In this document: piece by piece, positions 8,329 through 17,057 of the stretch
Numbering within the stretch: position 1 is the stretch's first letter
Layout: each line of letters begins with the position of its first letter
Assembly (NCBI RefSeq): GCF_901875635.1
Contig: NZ_CABFMN010000075.1
Coordinates: 25,657-89,656, forward strand
Direction of reading: 5' to 3'
DNA: 64,000 nt
From: Xylophilus ampelinus
Lineage (GTDB): Bacteria > Pseudomonadota > Gammaproteobacteria > Burkholderiales > Burkholderiaceae_C
The notes under the pieces: generated by a model
Databases searched by the model: none
What the model saw: the letters and a program-made list of their open reading frames with translations, nothing else
What the model was told of the DNA's origin: nothing
Program-made: the position numbers and the translations under genes

Positions 8329-9288
8329 TTACAGATCGATCTCAATTTCATCGCCGGCAGCCCGGGAGACGCAGGCGCACATCATGTCGTCGAGGTTCTT
8401 CTCCTCGTCGCTCAGGAATGAATCCCGGTGGTCCACACGGCCGCTCAGGACCGTGACGAGGCAGCTCCCGCAAATGCCGGCGCCACAACTCGTGGGAAGT
8501 TGGACGCCGTTCTCCGCCAGCGCATGCAGCATCGTGCGATCGGCAGGCACGGTAATCAGGCGTCCTGAACTTGCCAGACGAACGCTGAACGACCGATCGC
8601 CGGAACCGCTGGCCGCCGTGAAGCTTTCGCAGCGCAATTGCCTTTCGGCCCAACCCGCCTGTCGCGCGCACAGAAAAGCTTCCTCGATCAACCCCTTCGG
8701 GCCGCACACATGGAGCGATGTGCTCGGCGCCGAATCCCCGATGATGGCTCGAAGCCGACAACGAACCTCCGGAACGGGCGTGCCGAGGTGCAGGTGGACG
8801 CCGCCGTGGCGCAATGCCCGAACCGCCTGCGCCAGCGGCGCGTCGTCGGATGACCGCGCAAAGTAGTGGAGCCTGTAAGCCCGTCCTGTCTGTTCGCAAG
8901 TGCGCGCCATCGCGAGGATTGGTGTCACGCCGATGCCACCGCCGATCAGGAGAACCGGTTCCGGGCCCTCGGCCAGAGAGAACGCCTGGCGAGGTGCATC
9001 GATTTCGAGCACGCTGCCGGGTCGCAGTTCGGATGCCAGCCACTCCGAGCCGCCGCGACCTCGGGCTTCGTGCTGAACAACGATCTCGTACGTATCGACC
9101 GTCTCCGAGTCGCGGGGGTTGATGAGCGAATAGCAGCGGGTTTGGCGACCTGCGCCCGGAATGTCGACATGGACAGCGATGTGCGCGCCGGCGGAGAAGC
9201 CGGCCAGGCGACGGCCGCCGTCGCCCTGCAGCACGTACCGTCGACTGCGTGCGCCTTCAGGCGACACCGATGCCACCACCACCTTCAT
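8329..9288 (-). CDS. PDR/VanB-family oxidoreductase (FMN, NAD, 2Fe-2S)
   Basis: 319 residues in the phthalate dioxygenase reductase order: FMN-binding barrel (RCYSLINPRDSE near residue 52), NAD-binding domain (PVLLIGGGIGVTPILAMA near 108; HVCGPKGLIEEAF near 195), and C-terminal plant-type ferredoxin with CGAGICGSC at about 268-276 and a fourth Cys further on. Such proteins pass electrons from NAD(P)H to a Rieske oxygenase. No oxygenase gene is present in the window, so the partner must be elsewhere or the protein serves another acceptor. Its ATG overlaps the MOSC gene end by four bases. Confidence 0.88.
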   Translation of the reverse strand: MKVVVASVSPEGARSRRYVLQGDGGRRLAGFSAGAHIAVHVDIPGAGRQTRCYSLINPRDSETVDTYEIVVQHEARGRGGSEWLASELRPGSVLEIDAPRQAFSLAEGPEPVLLIGGGIGVTPILAMARTCEQTGRAYRLHYFARSSDDAPLAQAVRALRHGGVHLHLGTPVPEVRCRLRAIIGDSAPSTSLHVCGPKGLIEEAFLCARQAGWAERQLRCESFTAASGSGDRSFSVRLASSGRLITVPADRTMLHALAENGVQLPTSCGAGICGSCLVTVLSGRVDHRDSFLSDEEKNLDDMMCACVSRAAGDEIEIDL

Positions 9289-10202
9289 CGAGTGTCTCCA
9301 CTGGACGCAGACTGGGATCGAACCCTCGGCTCACGGACGTAGACCGCATAGTCGACGCCGTTGAGCGGAACGGAAACCAGCGAGTGCGTTTCGTTGGCGA
9401 CCTCCTCGATCGAGACGGGGTCCCCTGGACGGACCTCGCCCCCTTCCACGACATCCAGATAGAAGCCCAGGTCTTTGTGCTTGTAGTGACGAAGAAGGCT
9501 CTGGATGACGTTTGCATCGCGCTCCCCTGTTTGTGGATTCACCGACGTGATGACACACCGGGGCGTGGACATGACGACCTTGGCCAGCGCCGAGCCGATA
9601 CGGAGGTATTTTCCCAACCACGCCTGTTCTTCCCACGGGGTGTCGCTGTCGTAGTAGACATTGGCTCTGAACCGCAAAGGATCCAGCTTGCACCCCATGC
9701 GGGCTTCGAGGTCCCGCAGCGATGCGAGGTTGATGGCCGAAATGGCGAACTGCGTGTTGCCTTGGTGCACGCCCGCACGGTTGAGCATGGCGAGATCGGA
9801 AAAGGCGCCGCCGTCCGCCCGGCACAAGGTCGGACGCGGTTCGCTTGGCAGGCCGAGGAAGCGGATGAGGTGATCGATGAAAGCGTCGGCACCCTCGCCG
9901 GAAATGAGGTCGATGTCGAAACGACTGCCGTCTTCCCCAATCGACTGTAGATGCCGTGCCTCGTCGTCGGCAACCAGGCGGATCTTCGCCAGCCGAGGGT
10001 GCCCCATCAGTCCCAGGAACTCCAGTTTGTTCTTCGGAACGTAACTCGCCTTCGAGTACGTCCAGTTGCCATCTGTCACAGCGAGGGCGCGATCCATGGG
10101 AAAGCCCGCTCCTGGAGATAGCTGCACGCGTGCGAGCAGTTCCTCGCTGAACCCTTTCATCGGGTAGCGAAATAAAGTTTGAATGCTTCGGGTGGTCGTC
10201 AT
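9285..10202 (-). CDS. MOSC-domain protein with N-terminal beta barrel
   Basis: 305 residues from ATG 10202, preceded by GAGAG; the longer open frame upstream runs through the control region and is rejected. The N-terminal MOSC_N barrel is seen as LFRYPMKGFSEELL near residue 11 and FPMDRALAVTDGNW; the MOSC domain follows with LNRAGVHQGNTQFAISAINLAS, RFRANVYYD near 195 and the CVITSVNPQTGERD segment carrying the expected Cys. MOSC proteins bind a molybdenum cofactor or transfer sulfur, and are often found with PDR-type reductases in N-hydroxylated compound reduction (YiiM-like systems). Here it is coupled to such a reductase, which supports an electron-transfer pair. Confidence 0.85.
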   Translation of the reverse strand: MTTTRSIQTLFRYPMKGFSEELLARVQLSPGAGFPMDRALAVTDGNWTYSKASYVPKNKLEFLGLMGHPRLAKIRLVADDEARHLQSIGEDGSRFDIDLISGEGADAFIDHLIRFLGLPSEPRPTLCRADGGAFSDLAMLNRAGVHQGNTQFAISAINLASLRDLEARMGCKLDPLRFRANVYYDSDTPWEEQAWLGKYLRIGSALAKVVMSTPRCVITSVNPQTGERDANVIQSLLRHYKHKDLGFYLDVVEGGEVRPGDPVSIEEVANETHSLVSVPLNGVDYAVYVREPRVRSQSASSGDTR

Positions 10203-10253
10203 GTCGCTCTCAAGATGGACGAACTCACTGTGCACAAGGCATCGAGATCGAAC

Positions 10254-10269
10254 TGTCGTTGCGATGACA
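10254..10269 (-). promoter_or_regulatory. Candidate Crp/Fnr-family operator (site B)
   Basis: TGTCG-TTGCGA-TGACA on the + strand, 52 bp before the MOSC start codon. It matches site A at 4201-4216 in both half-sites and in the base before the right half (TGTCG-N5-ATGACA). It sits in the 211-bp control region between the MOSC operon and atzF. Confidence 0.5.
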
Positions 10270-10386
10270 TAGGGGGCTGCGAAATGCCTTCGGCAGCGCC
10301 GCGCTGTGAATCGAAGCGCCGGTGTTGCGCCCGTCACCTTGGCTGAGGCCGCACTGCAGCACGCTGGCACATGATTTGCATCACAA

Positions 10387-10398
10387 CTTGGATACAAG
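10387..10398 (+). promoter_or_regulatory. Candidate GntR operator before atzF
   Basis: CTTGGATACAAG, a near-palindrome immediately before the RBS (AAGGA 10399-10403) of atzF. Its exact reverse complement, CTTGTATCCAAG, occurs at 16998-17009 before the BMP gene. FCD-type GntR proteins bind short palindromes of this kind; the regulator at 24391-25119 closes this locus. Occupancy here would block transcription or initiation at atzF. Confidence 0.55.
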
Positions 10399-10413
10399 AA
10401 AGGATGCTTGAAC

Positions 10414-12135
10414 ATGGTGCATGCCCTGTCCACCGTCTCGCAGCCCCGGCCGGAGCGTGACGGCCTGCCCGCGGCAGCCTGGATCACGCGGCTGGATTCC
10501 CCGCTCCCGCCGCTGCCGGCCGGCGCCGACGCAGGTGCCCCGCTGGCCGGGCTGCGCTTCGCCGCCAAGGACAACATCGACGCCGGCGGCCTGCCCACCA
10601 CCGCCGCCTGCCCCGCCTTCGCCTACCTTGCCGAGGCCGACGCCACGGTGGTGCAGCGCCTGCGCGCCGCCGGCGCCGAGCTGATGGGCAAGACCAACCT
10701 CGACCAGTTCGCCTGCGGCCTGAACGGCACGCGCTCGCCCTACGGTGCGGTGCCCAACAGCTTCGATGCGCGCTACGTCTCGGGCGGGTCCAGCTCCGGC
10801 TCGGCCTACGTGGTCGCGACCGGCGAGGTCGACTTCGCGCTCGGCACCGACACGGCCGGCTCGGGCCGCGTGCCGGCGGGCCTGAACAACATCGTCGGCA
10901 TCAAGCCCACGCGGGGCCTCGTGAGCGCGCGCGGGGTGGTGCCGGCGGCGCAGAGCGTGGATTGCGTGTCCATCTTCGCGCGCACGGTCGAGCTCGCGGC
11001 GCAGGTATTGGCCGCGGCGCTGGGGCCCGACGCCGGCGATCCGTACTCACGCACGCTGGCCCTGGCGCCGGCCCACTGGCCGGCGCGCTTTCGCTTCGGC
11101 GTGCCATCGCTGCGCGCCTTCTTCGGCGACACGCAGGCCGAGGCGGCCTGGGACGCGGCGCTGGAGAAGCTGCAGGCGCTGGGCGGCACGCCGGTCGAGA
11201 TCGACTACGCGCCTCTGGCCGAGGCCGCGGCGCTGCTCTACGACAGCGCGCTGGTGGCCGAGCGCTACGCCGCCGTGCGCCCGTTCTTCGACGCGCATCC
11301 GGACGCGGTGGTCGAGCCGGTGCGCGGCATCCTCGCCCAGGGCATCGGCTACGGCGCCGCCGAGCATGTCGACGCGCTGACCCGTCTGCGGGCGCTGGGC
11401 CAGCGCGCCGCGGCCATGTGGGACGGCATCGACGTGCTGATGGTGCCCACCGCGCCCACGCACTGCACCATCGCCGACATGCAGGCCGATCCGGTGGTGC
11501 GCAACAGCCGCATGGGCGTGTACACCAATTTCGTGAACCTGCTGGACTACGCCGCGATCTCGGTGCCGTCCAGCCTGCGCCCCGACGGGCTGCCCTTCGG
11601 CGTGACCTTCATCGGCCCGTGCGGCAGCGACTTCGCGCTCGCCGCCCTGGGCCAGCGCTACCAGCAGGCCAGCGGCCTCACGCTGGGCGCCACCGGCGAC
11701 CCGCTGCCGCCCGCGGGCACCTTGCCGCAGCCGCCGATGGCCGGGCCGACGGTGCGCGTGGCCGTGGTCGGCGCACACCTGTCGGGCATGCCGCTGAACG
11801 TGCAGCTGCAGGAGCGCGGCGGCCGCCTCCTGCAGGCCACGCACACCGCGCCGCACTACCGCCTTTTCGCGCTGCCCGGCACCACGCCGCCCAAGCCCGG
11901 CCTGATCCGCGCCGCGGCGGGCGAGGGCGCCGCCATCGCGCTGGAGGTGTGGGAGCTGCCCGCAGCGCACTACGGCAGCTTCGTCGCGCTCATCCCCGCG
12001 CCGCTGGGCATCGGCACGCTGACGCTGGCCGACGGCTCGGCGGTGCAGGGCTTTCTCTGCGAAGCGCAGGCCCTGGCCGGCGCGCAGGACATCACCCACC
12101 ACGGCGGCTGGCGCGCGTACATGCGCAGCCTGTAG
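10414..12135 (+). CDS. atzF: Allophanate hydrolase
   Basis: 573 residues from ATG 10414 (RBS AAGGA). The amidase-signature domain has a complete Ser-cisSer-Lys triad: Lys52 in FAAKDNID, Ser126 in SGGSSSGS and Ser150 in DTAGSGRVPAG; the spacings of 74 and 24 residues are the same as in characterised AtzF. The C-terminal third (from about 430) is the extra AtzF domain, ending ITHHGGWRAYM. The enzyme hydrolyses allophanate (urea-1-carboxylate), and in the AtzE pathway 1,3-dicarboxyurea, to ammonia and CO2. It is the first gene of a run that also holds atzG, atzE and atzH, so it works in the carboxybiuret branch rather than with a urea carboxylase, which is absent. Confidence 0.92.
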   Translation: MVHALSTVSQPRPERDGLPAAAWITRLDSPLPPLPAGADAGAPLAGLRFAAKDNIDAGGLPTTAACPAFAYLAEADATVVQRLRAAGAELMGKTNLDQFACGLNGTRSPYGAVPNSFDARYVSGGSSSGSAYVVATGEVDFALGTDTAGSGRVPAGLNNIVGIKPTRGLVSARGVVPAAQSVDCVSIFARTVELAAQVLAAALGPDAGDPYSRTLALAPAHWPARFRFGVPSLRAFFGDTQAEAAWDAALEKLQALGGTPVEIDYAPLAEAAALLYDSALVAERYAAVRPFFDAHPDAVVEPVRGILAQGIGYGAAEHVDALTRLRALGQRAAAMWDGIDVLMVPTAPTHCTIADMQADPVVRNSRMGVYTNFVNLLDYAAISVPSSLRPDGLPFGVTFIGPCGSDFALAALGQRYQQASGLTLGATGDPLPPAGTLPQPPMAGPTVRVAVVGAHLSGMPLNVQLQERGGRLLQATHTAPHYRLFALPGTTPPKPGLIRAAAGEGAAIALEVWELPAAHYGSFVALIPAPLGIGTLTLADGSAVQGFLCEAQALAGAQDITHHGGWRAYMRSL

Positions 12136-12193
12136 CCCCCCTGAGACCCGCCGCCTTCCCTTTCTCAAACACAGACGCACAGGAGTTCTTGCC

Positions 12194-13180
12194 ATGTCCC
12201 TTTCCCGTCCCTCGCGCCGCCAGCTGCTGCAGACCGGCAGCGCTGCACTGGCCGTGCTGGCCGCACCCGCCATCGTGCGCGCGCAGACGACCAAGATCCG
12301 CATCGGCTACTGGCCGGTGGCCGCGGGCCTGCCCTTCTTCGCCGCGGTCGAGAGAGGCTTCTTCAAGGAAGCGGGCCTGGACGTCGAGCCGCTGAAGTTC
12401 GCGGGCGCACAGCAGGTCATGGAGGCGATGCTCTCCGGCCGCGGCGACGGCAGCGCCAACGGCACCGGCTCGGCCAACCTGGCCATCGGCGAGATCGCGC
12501 AGCCGGGCCTGTTCAAGATCTTCTGCACCAACCCGAGCAATGCCAAGTTCGTGCTGGAGGAGTTCCTGGTGCCCAAGGACAGCCCGATCAAGAGCGTCGC
12601 CGAGCTCAAGGGCAAGAAGGTCGCCTCGGGCCCCGGCATCCAGAACGTGACGCTGGCCAAGACCATGCTCGAGCGCGCCGGTGCCGGCGCGATGAACGTG
12701 ACCGAACTGCCCATCGGCCAGCACGTGGCCGCACTGGCGGCAGGGCAGGTGGATGCCGTCTACACGCTGGAGCCCACCGGCACCGTGGGGCGCATGAACG
12801 GCACCACGCGCCTGCTGGAGGCCGGCGTGGTGGCGCACTACATCCTGGGTGACCCGATGGCGCCCTGGCACGGCGGCGCCGCCAGCCTCACGACCGACTT
12901 CATCAAGAAGAACCCGGAACTCGCGAAGAAGTACATCGCCGCCTACGCCAAGGGCGTGGAGTTCGTGCGCACGCAGCCGGCCGAGGCGCGGCAGTACATG
13001 AAGGGCTACACCGCCATCGAGGGCGCGCTCACCAACGAGGTGCCGCTGGCCTCGTACATGCTCTTCAACGAGTTCAAGACCAGCGACGCGGCCTACTTCC
13101 AGAAGTTCTACGACCTGTTCACCGAGAAGGGCATCTTCGAGAAGAAGGTGACGGTGGACGGCCTCCTCTACAAGGGCTGA
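12194..13180 (+). CDS. ABC transporter substrate-binding protein, NitT/TauT type
   Basis: 328 residues, RBS AGGAG at 12181-12185. The leader has a twin-arginine-like start (SRPSRRQLLQTGSAALAVLA, then IVRAQ). The mature part is NMT1/SsuA-like: RIGYWPVAAGLPFFAAVERGF, then EAGLDVEPL, a ligand-sensing MLSGRGDGSANG and the ELKGKKVASGPG hinge. The permease and ATPase follow directly, making a complete importer. Set between atzF and atzGEH, it most likely brings in an s-triazine-related amide (cyanuric acid, biuret or similar), though the ligand is inferred from context alone. Confidence 0.85.
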   Translation: MSLSRPSRRQLLQTGSAALAVLAAPAIVRAQTTKIRIGYWPVAAGLPFFAAVERGFFKEAGLDVEPLKFAGAQQVMEAMLSGRGDGSANGTGSANLAIGEIAQPGLFKIFCTNPSNAKFVLEEFLVPKDSPIKSVAELKGKKVASGPGIQNVTLAKTMLERAGAGAMNVTELPIGQHVAALAAGQVDAVYTLEPTGTVGRMNGTTRLLEAGVVAHYILGDPMAPWHGGAASLTTDFIKKNPELAKKYIAAYAKGVEFVRTQPAEARQYMKGYTAIEGALTNEVPLASYMLFNEFKTSDAAYFQKFYDLFTEKGIFEKKVTVDGLLYKG

Positions 13181-13183
13181 GCC

Positions 13184-14011
13184 ATGGCCGACGCGAGCAC
13201 CACCACCGCCACGCCCTGGACGCCGCCGGCCGCCACGGCCAGCGCCGTCCCGAAGACACCGCTCATCGAGCGCCTGCTGCCGGCCATCGGGCCGGTCGCC
13301 CTCTTCATCGTCTGGGACCTGGTCGTGCGGCTGGGCTTCATCAAGCCCATCCTGCTGCCGGCCCCGGCCGACACGGTGAGCACGCTCATCACCGGACTGG
13401 CGGGTGGGCCCCTGCTCTCGGACTTCCTGGTGACGGTGTGGCGCACGCTGCAGGCCTTCCTGATCGCCGCCGTCGTCGGCGTGCCGCTGGGCGTGCTGCT
13501 GGGCAGCAACGAGAAGGCGTACCGCAGCGTGGAGTTCCTGATCGACTTCTTCCGCTCCACGCCCAGCTCGGCGCTGATTCCGCTGTTCCTCATGATCTTC
13601 GGCACCTCCGACGTGAACAAGGTCGCCATCGCGGCCTTCGGTGCGCTGCTGATCGTGGTGTTCAACAGCGCCTACGGCGTCATCAACGCGCGCAAGCAGC
13701 GCGTGATGGCCGCCAAGGTGATGGGCGCCACGCGCTGGCAGACCTTTCGCGACGTGCTGGTGTGGGAGAGCCTGCAGCCCAGCTTCGTCGGCCTGCGCTC
13801 GGCGGTGTCGATGGCGCTGGTGATCGTGATCGTGGCCGAGATGTTCATCGGCGCCGACTCGGGCCTGGGCAACCGCATCATCAACTCGCAGCAGGTGCTC
13901 AACGTCAAGAGCATGTACGCCTCGATCCTCGCGGCGGGGGCGCTGGGCTATGCGCTGAACATCCTGTTCCTGCTGATGGAACGCAAGATCGTCCACTGGA
14001 GCGGAAGATGA
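13184..14011 (+). CDS. ABC transporter permease, SsuC/TauC type
   Basis: 275 residues with about six membrane segments, starting three bases after the binding protein stop. A disordered Thr/Pro/Ala-rich N-terminus precedes the first segment (AIGPVALFIVWDLVV). The cytoplasmic loop that docks to the ATPase reads AAKVMGATRWQTFRDVLVWE at about residue 180. It ends with LFLLMERKIVHWSGR. It pairs with the binding protein before and the ATPase after, whose ATG overlaps this stop. Confidence 0.88.
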   Translation: MADASTTTATPWTPPAATASAVPKTPLIERLLPAIGPVALFIVWDLVVRLGFIKPILLPAPADTVSTLITGLAGGPLLSDFLVTVWRTLQAFLIAAVVGVPLGVLLGSNEKAYRSVEFLIDFFRSTPSSALIPLFLMIFGTSDVNKVAIAAFGALLIVVFNSAYGVINARKQRVMAAKVMGATRWQTFRDVLVWESLQPSFVGLRSAVSMALVIVIVAEMFIGADSGLGNRIINSQQVLNVKSMYASILAAGALGYALNILFLLMERKIVHWSGR

Positions 14012-14841
14012 AAATGGCGGCAGACATCGTGTTGAACGGTCCGGTCTACGCGGACGTGCCCAAGCCGAAGTTCGCGCCCGGCCCCGCCGGCACGCACATC
14101 ACCATCCGCGGCCTGACCAAGTACTTCGCCGGCTGGCCGCTGTACGAGAACTTCGACCTCGACATCCCCAAGCACGCGATCGTCTCGGTCTTCGGCCCCA
14201 ACGGCTGCGGCAAGTCGACGCTGATCAACATGATCGCGGGGCTGATCCCCATCGACCGCGGCGAGATCCTGTTCGACGGCAAGAGCCTGAAGGACACCAA
14301 GATCGGCTACGTGTTCCAGAACTACCGCGAAGCGATGTTCCCGTGGATGCGCACCATCGACAACATCGCCTACCCGCTCAAGCTCGAAGGCCGCAGCAAG
14401 GCCGAGGTGGACCGCCGCATGGCCGAGCTGGTGGCCAGCTTCGACGTCAAGTTCGACCTCAACCGCTACCCCTACGAGCTCTCGGGCGGGCAGCAGCAGA
14501 CGGCATCGATCATGCGGGCCCTGGCGCCCAACCCCGAGGTGCTGTTTCTCGACGAGCCCTTCTCGGCGCTCGACTTCGAGATGACGCTCTTCATCCGCGA
14601 GAAGCTGCAGGAGGTGTTCATGCAGACCGGCACCACCATGCTGCTGGTGTCGCACGACCTGGAGGAGGCGGTGTACCTGGCCGACCAGGTGCTGCTGCTG
14701 ACCAAGCGGCCGACCAAGGTGGCCGAGATCCTCAGCTACGCCGATGCGCGCCCGCGCACCCTCGAGACGCTCAGTTCGCCCAGCTTCGTCGCGATGAAGA
14801 AGCTGAGCCTGGAGATCTTCCAGCGCGAGGTGCGGCGATGA
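14008..14841 (+). CDS. ABC transporter ATP-binding protein, NitT/TauT type
   Basis: 277 residues, coupled to the permease by ATGA. Walker A FGPNGCGKST (Lys69), Q-loop VFQNYREAMFPWM, signature LSGGQQQ, Walker B VLFLDEPFSALD and switch His in LVSHDLEEA are all present, so it should be an active ATPase. It energises the importer encoded by the two preceding genes. Confidence 0.9.
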   Translation: MKMAADIVLNGPVYADVPKPKFAPGPAGTHITIRGLTKYFAGWPLYENFDLDIPKHAIVSVFGPNGCGKSTLINMIAGLIPIDRGEILFDGKSLKDTKIGYVFQNYREAMFPWMRTIDNIAYPLKLEGRSKAEVDRRMAELVASFDVKFDLNRYPYELSGGQQQTASIMRALAPNPEVLFLDEPFSALDFEMTLFIREKLQEVFMQTGTTMLLVSHDLEEAVYLADQVLLLTKRPTKVAEILSYADARPRTLETLSSPSFVAMKKLSLEIFQREVRR

Positions 14842-14844
14842 GCG

Positions 14845-14922
14845 CCGCGCCGGGCCGCCCCAGGCCAACGGGCGCCCCTTCGGAAGGCAGCGACGACACG
14901 CGGTGCAGCCCGTGGGGGCACC
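14845..14922. repeat. Intergenic repeat-like GC block of Comamonadaceae type
   Basis: The gap between the ATPase and atzG holds GGGCCGCCCCAGGCCAACGG followed by GCCCCTTCGGAAGGCAGCGA and CGACACGCGGTG. Blocks with this wording recur between genes in Comamonadaceae genomes, from general knowledge of that family. It contains a 29-codon open frame at 14838-14927 that looks accidental. Only one copy was seen in this window. Confidence 0.4.
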
Positions 14923-14923
14923 C

Positions 14924-15127
14924 ATGACACCGCAGGAGGCAGAGAAGTACGTCGACGCGACCGCTGCCGCGCTGGGCCTGCCGCTGCGCAGCGACCACCG
15001 CCCCGGCGTGCTGCGCTACTTCGGCCTGGCCGCGGGCTTCGCCGCCCTGGTCGAGGCGGTGCCGCTCGAACCGCACCACGAGAGCGCGGTGAGTTTCGCG
15101 CCGGTGTTGCCGGAGCCGGCCGAATGA
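14924..15127 (+). CDS. atzG: AtzG-like small subunit (DUF4089) of 1-carboxybiuret hydrolase
   Basis: 67 residues from ATG 14924. AtzG is a small, mainly helical protein that forms a heterotetramer with the amidase AtzE, like GatC with GatA. The sequence fits: an N-terminal amphipathic helix ([16 protein letters not shown]), a central [20 protein letters not shown], and an extended C-terminus ending APVLPEPAE. Its stop overlaps the atzE start by four bases, the expected arrangement for obligate partners. Alternative upstream starts add only residues from the repeat block. Confidence 0.85.
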   Translation: MTPQEAEKYVDATAAALGLPLRSDHRPGVLRYFGLAAGFAALVEAVPLEPHHESAVSFAPVLPEPAE

Positions 15128-16563
15128 CGCCCGCGGAGTGGCTGCGCCAGGATGCGGCCGCCATGGCCGAGGCGGTGCGCAGCGGCACGCTCAGCGCCGT
15201 GGCGCTGGCCGAGGCGGCGCTCTCGCGCATCGACACGACCGATGCACGCGTCAATGCCTTCACCGACGTGGTCGGGCCACGTGCGCTGCGTCGCGCCGCG
15301 CAGGTCGATGCCGCACTGGCCGGCCCCTCGGCCGAGCGGGCGCGCGCGCTGCCGCTGCTGGGTGTGCCCTTCGCGGTGAAGAACCTGTTCGACGTCGCGG
15401 GCCTGCCCACGCTGGCCGGCTCGAAGATCGAACGCACCGCGGCGCCCGCGCGCACCGACGGCCTGCTGGTGCGGCGGCTGGAGCAGGCCGGCGCGGTGCT
15501 GGTCGGCGCGCTCAACATGGACGAGTACGCCTACGGCTTCACCACCGAGAACAGCCATGCCGGACCCTGCCGCAACCCGCACGACCTGTCGCGCACGGCA
15601 GGCGGCTCCTCGGGCGGTTCGGGCGCTGCGGTGGCGGCGGGACAGGTGCCGCTGGCCCTGGGCTCCGACACCAACGGCTCGATCCGCGTGCCGGCCTCGC
15701 TCAACGGCGTGTACGGCCTCAAGCCCACCTTCGGCCGGCTGCCGCGCACCGGCAGCTACCCCTTCGTCGCCAGCCTCGACCACCTGGGCCCCTTCGCCCG
15801 CTCGGTGCGCGACCTGGCGCTGTGCTACGACGCGCTGCAGGGCCCCGAGATGCGCGCCCCGCGCGATCCCGGTTGCGCACAGCGGCCCGTCGAGGCCGTC
15901 ACGCCGCTGCTCGAGCGCGGCGCAGAAGGGCTGCGCATCGGCGTGCTCGGCGGCTGGTTCCGCCAGTGGGCGCAGCCCGAGGCGATCGCCGCCGTCGACA
16001 CCGTGGCGCAGGCGCTGGGCGCCCGGCAGATGGTCGAGCTGCCGCTGGTGGAGGCCGGGCGCGCTGCGGCCTTCCTCATCACCAACGCCGAAGGCGCCGC
16101 GCTGCACCTGCCCGACCTGCGCCGCCGGCCGCAGGACTTCGAGCCGCTGTCGCGCGACCGCTTCCTGGCCGGCGCGCTGCTGCCCGCGGCCTGGGTGGCG
16201 CGCGCCCAGCGCGTGCGCCAGCGCTATGCCGAAGAGGCGGCGCGCGTCTTCGGCCGTTTCGACATTCTGCTGGCGCCGGCCACGCCCTGCGCCGCCACGC
16301 CGCTGGGCACCGAGTTCTTCGAGCTCGACGGCCAGCGCCTGCCGCTGCGCCCCAACGTGGGCGTGATGACGCAGCCCATCTCGTGCATCGGGCTGCCGGT
16401 GGCCGCGGTGCCGGTGTGGGGCGCCCATGCCACGCTGCCCATCGGCGTGCAGGTGATCGCCGCGCCCTGGCGCGAAGACCTCGCGCTGCGCGTCGCCGCC
16501 GTGCTGGAGCGTGCCGGCGTCACCCAGGCGCCGGTCGCCGACCTGGAAGAGAGCCCGACATGA
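15124..16563 (+). CDS. atzE: 1-carboxybiuret hydrolase amidase subunit
   Basis: 479 residues, amidase signature family. The catalytic triad is Lys86 (FAVKNLFD), cis-Ser162 (GGSSGGSG) and nucleophile Ser186 ([11 protein letters not shown]). AtzE was once taken for a biuret hydrolase but acts on 1-carboxybiuret, the product of cyanuric acid ring opening, releasing ammonia and giving 1,3-dicarboxyurea for AtzF. The adjacent atzG and atzH, and atzF in the same region, make this assignment much stronger than for an isolated amidase. Confidence 0.9.
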   Translation: MTPAEWLRQDAAAMAEAVRSGTLSAVALAEAALSRIDTTDARVNAFTDVVGPRALRRAAQVDAALAGPSAERARALPLLGVPFAVKNLFDVAGLPTLAGSKIERTAAPARTDGLLVRRLEQAGAVLVGALNMDEYAYGFTTENSHAGPCRNPHDLSRTAGGSSGGSGAAVAAGQVPLALGSDTNGSIRVPASLNGVYGLKPTFGRLPRTGSYPFVASLDHLGPFARSVRDLALCYDALQGPEMRAPRDPGCAQRPVEAVTPLLERGAEGLRIGVLGGWFRQWAQPEAIAAVDTVAQALGARQMVELPLVEAGRAAAFLITNAEGAALHLPDLRRRPQDFEPLSRDRFLAGALLPAAWVARAQRVRQRYAEEAARVFGRFDILLAPATPCAATPLGTEFFELDGQRLPLRPNVGVMTQPISCIGLPVAAVPVWGAHATLPIGVQVIAAPWREDLALRVAAVLERAGVTQAPVADLEESPT

Positions 16564-16946
16564 TCGACATCGCCGACATCAACCTGCCCGACGTGATGGC
16601 CGAGGTGCGTGCCGCCTTCTCGCTGTACGAAGACGCGCTGGTGCACAACAAGGTCGAGATCCTCGACGCCCTGTTCTGGAACAGCCCGCACACCCTGCGC
16701 TACGGTGCCACGGAGAACCTCTACGGCTACGAGGCCATCGCCGCCTTCCGCGCCGCGCGGCCCTCGCAAGGCCTGATGCGCGACCTGCTGCGCGTGGAGA
16801 TCACCACCTACGGCCGCGACTGCGCCACCGCCAACTGCGAGTTCCGCCGCGAAGGCAGCACCCGAACGGGGCGCCAGAGCCAGACCTGGATGCGCACCGC
16901 ACAAGGCTGGCGCGTGGTGGCGGCGCACGTGAGCCTACTGGACTGA
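16560..16946 (+). CDS. atzH: AtzH-like protein (DUF3225)
   Basis: 128 residues; ATG 16560 overlaps the atzE stop. It is an NTF2-like small domain: [23 protein letters not shown] at the start and a strand run ending [22 protein letters not shown]. Related proteins are HpxZ of oxalurate catabolism and AtzH, which in cyanuric acid pathways has been described as a 1,3-dicarboxyurea decarboxylase. Together AtzH and AtzF would finish conversion to ammonia and CO2. It closes the first half of the locus; an operator follows. Confidence 0.82.
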   Translation: MIDIADINLPDVMAEVRAAFSLYEDALVHNKVEILDALFWNSPHTLRYGATENLYGYEAIAAFRAARPSQGLMRDLLRVEITTYGRDCATANCEFRREGSTRTGRQSQTWMRTAQGWRVVAAHVSLLD

Positions 16947-16997
16947 AACACGCCCCGTGCTGAGCCGTGCCGACCTGGCATGCGTTATGCGTACTGT

Positions 16998-17009
16998 CTT
17001 GTATCCAAG
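16998..17009 (+). promoter_or_regulatory. Candidate GntR operator before the BMP operon
   Basis: CTTGTATCCAAG, the exact reverse complement of the element at 10387-10398. It is 48 bp before the ATG of the BMP binding protein. The pair implies joint control of atzF and the BMP/biuH genes by one regulator, probably the GntR at 24391. Confidence 0.55.
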
Positions 17010-17057
17010 ATTGAACCGTTCCGCGCCGTCGGCGCATCCTTCTTCCGGAGCCAAACC

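Noticed and set aside
10203-10413. Guanidine (ykkC-type) riboswitch before atzF
   Set aside because: Looked for because AtzF often follows guanidine or urea carboxylase genes; no ykkC-like conserved blocks are present and no carboxylase gene exists here.
12092-13996. A 634-codon minus-strand frame opposite the binding protein and permease
   Set aside because: Rich in His/Arg/Gln with no recognisable fold; mirrors two well-supported genes.
14838-14927. A 29-codon open frame coupled to the ATPase stop
   Set aside because: Its sequence is the intergenic GC repeat block; no RBS and no conserved protein features.
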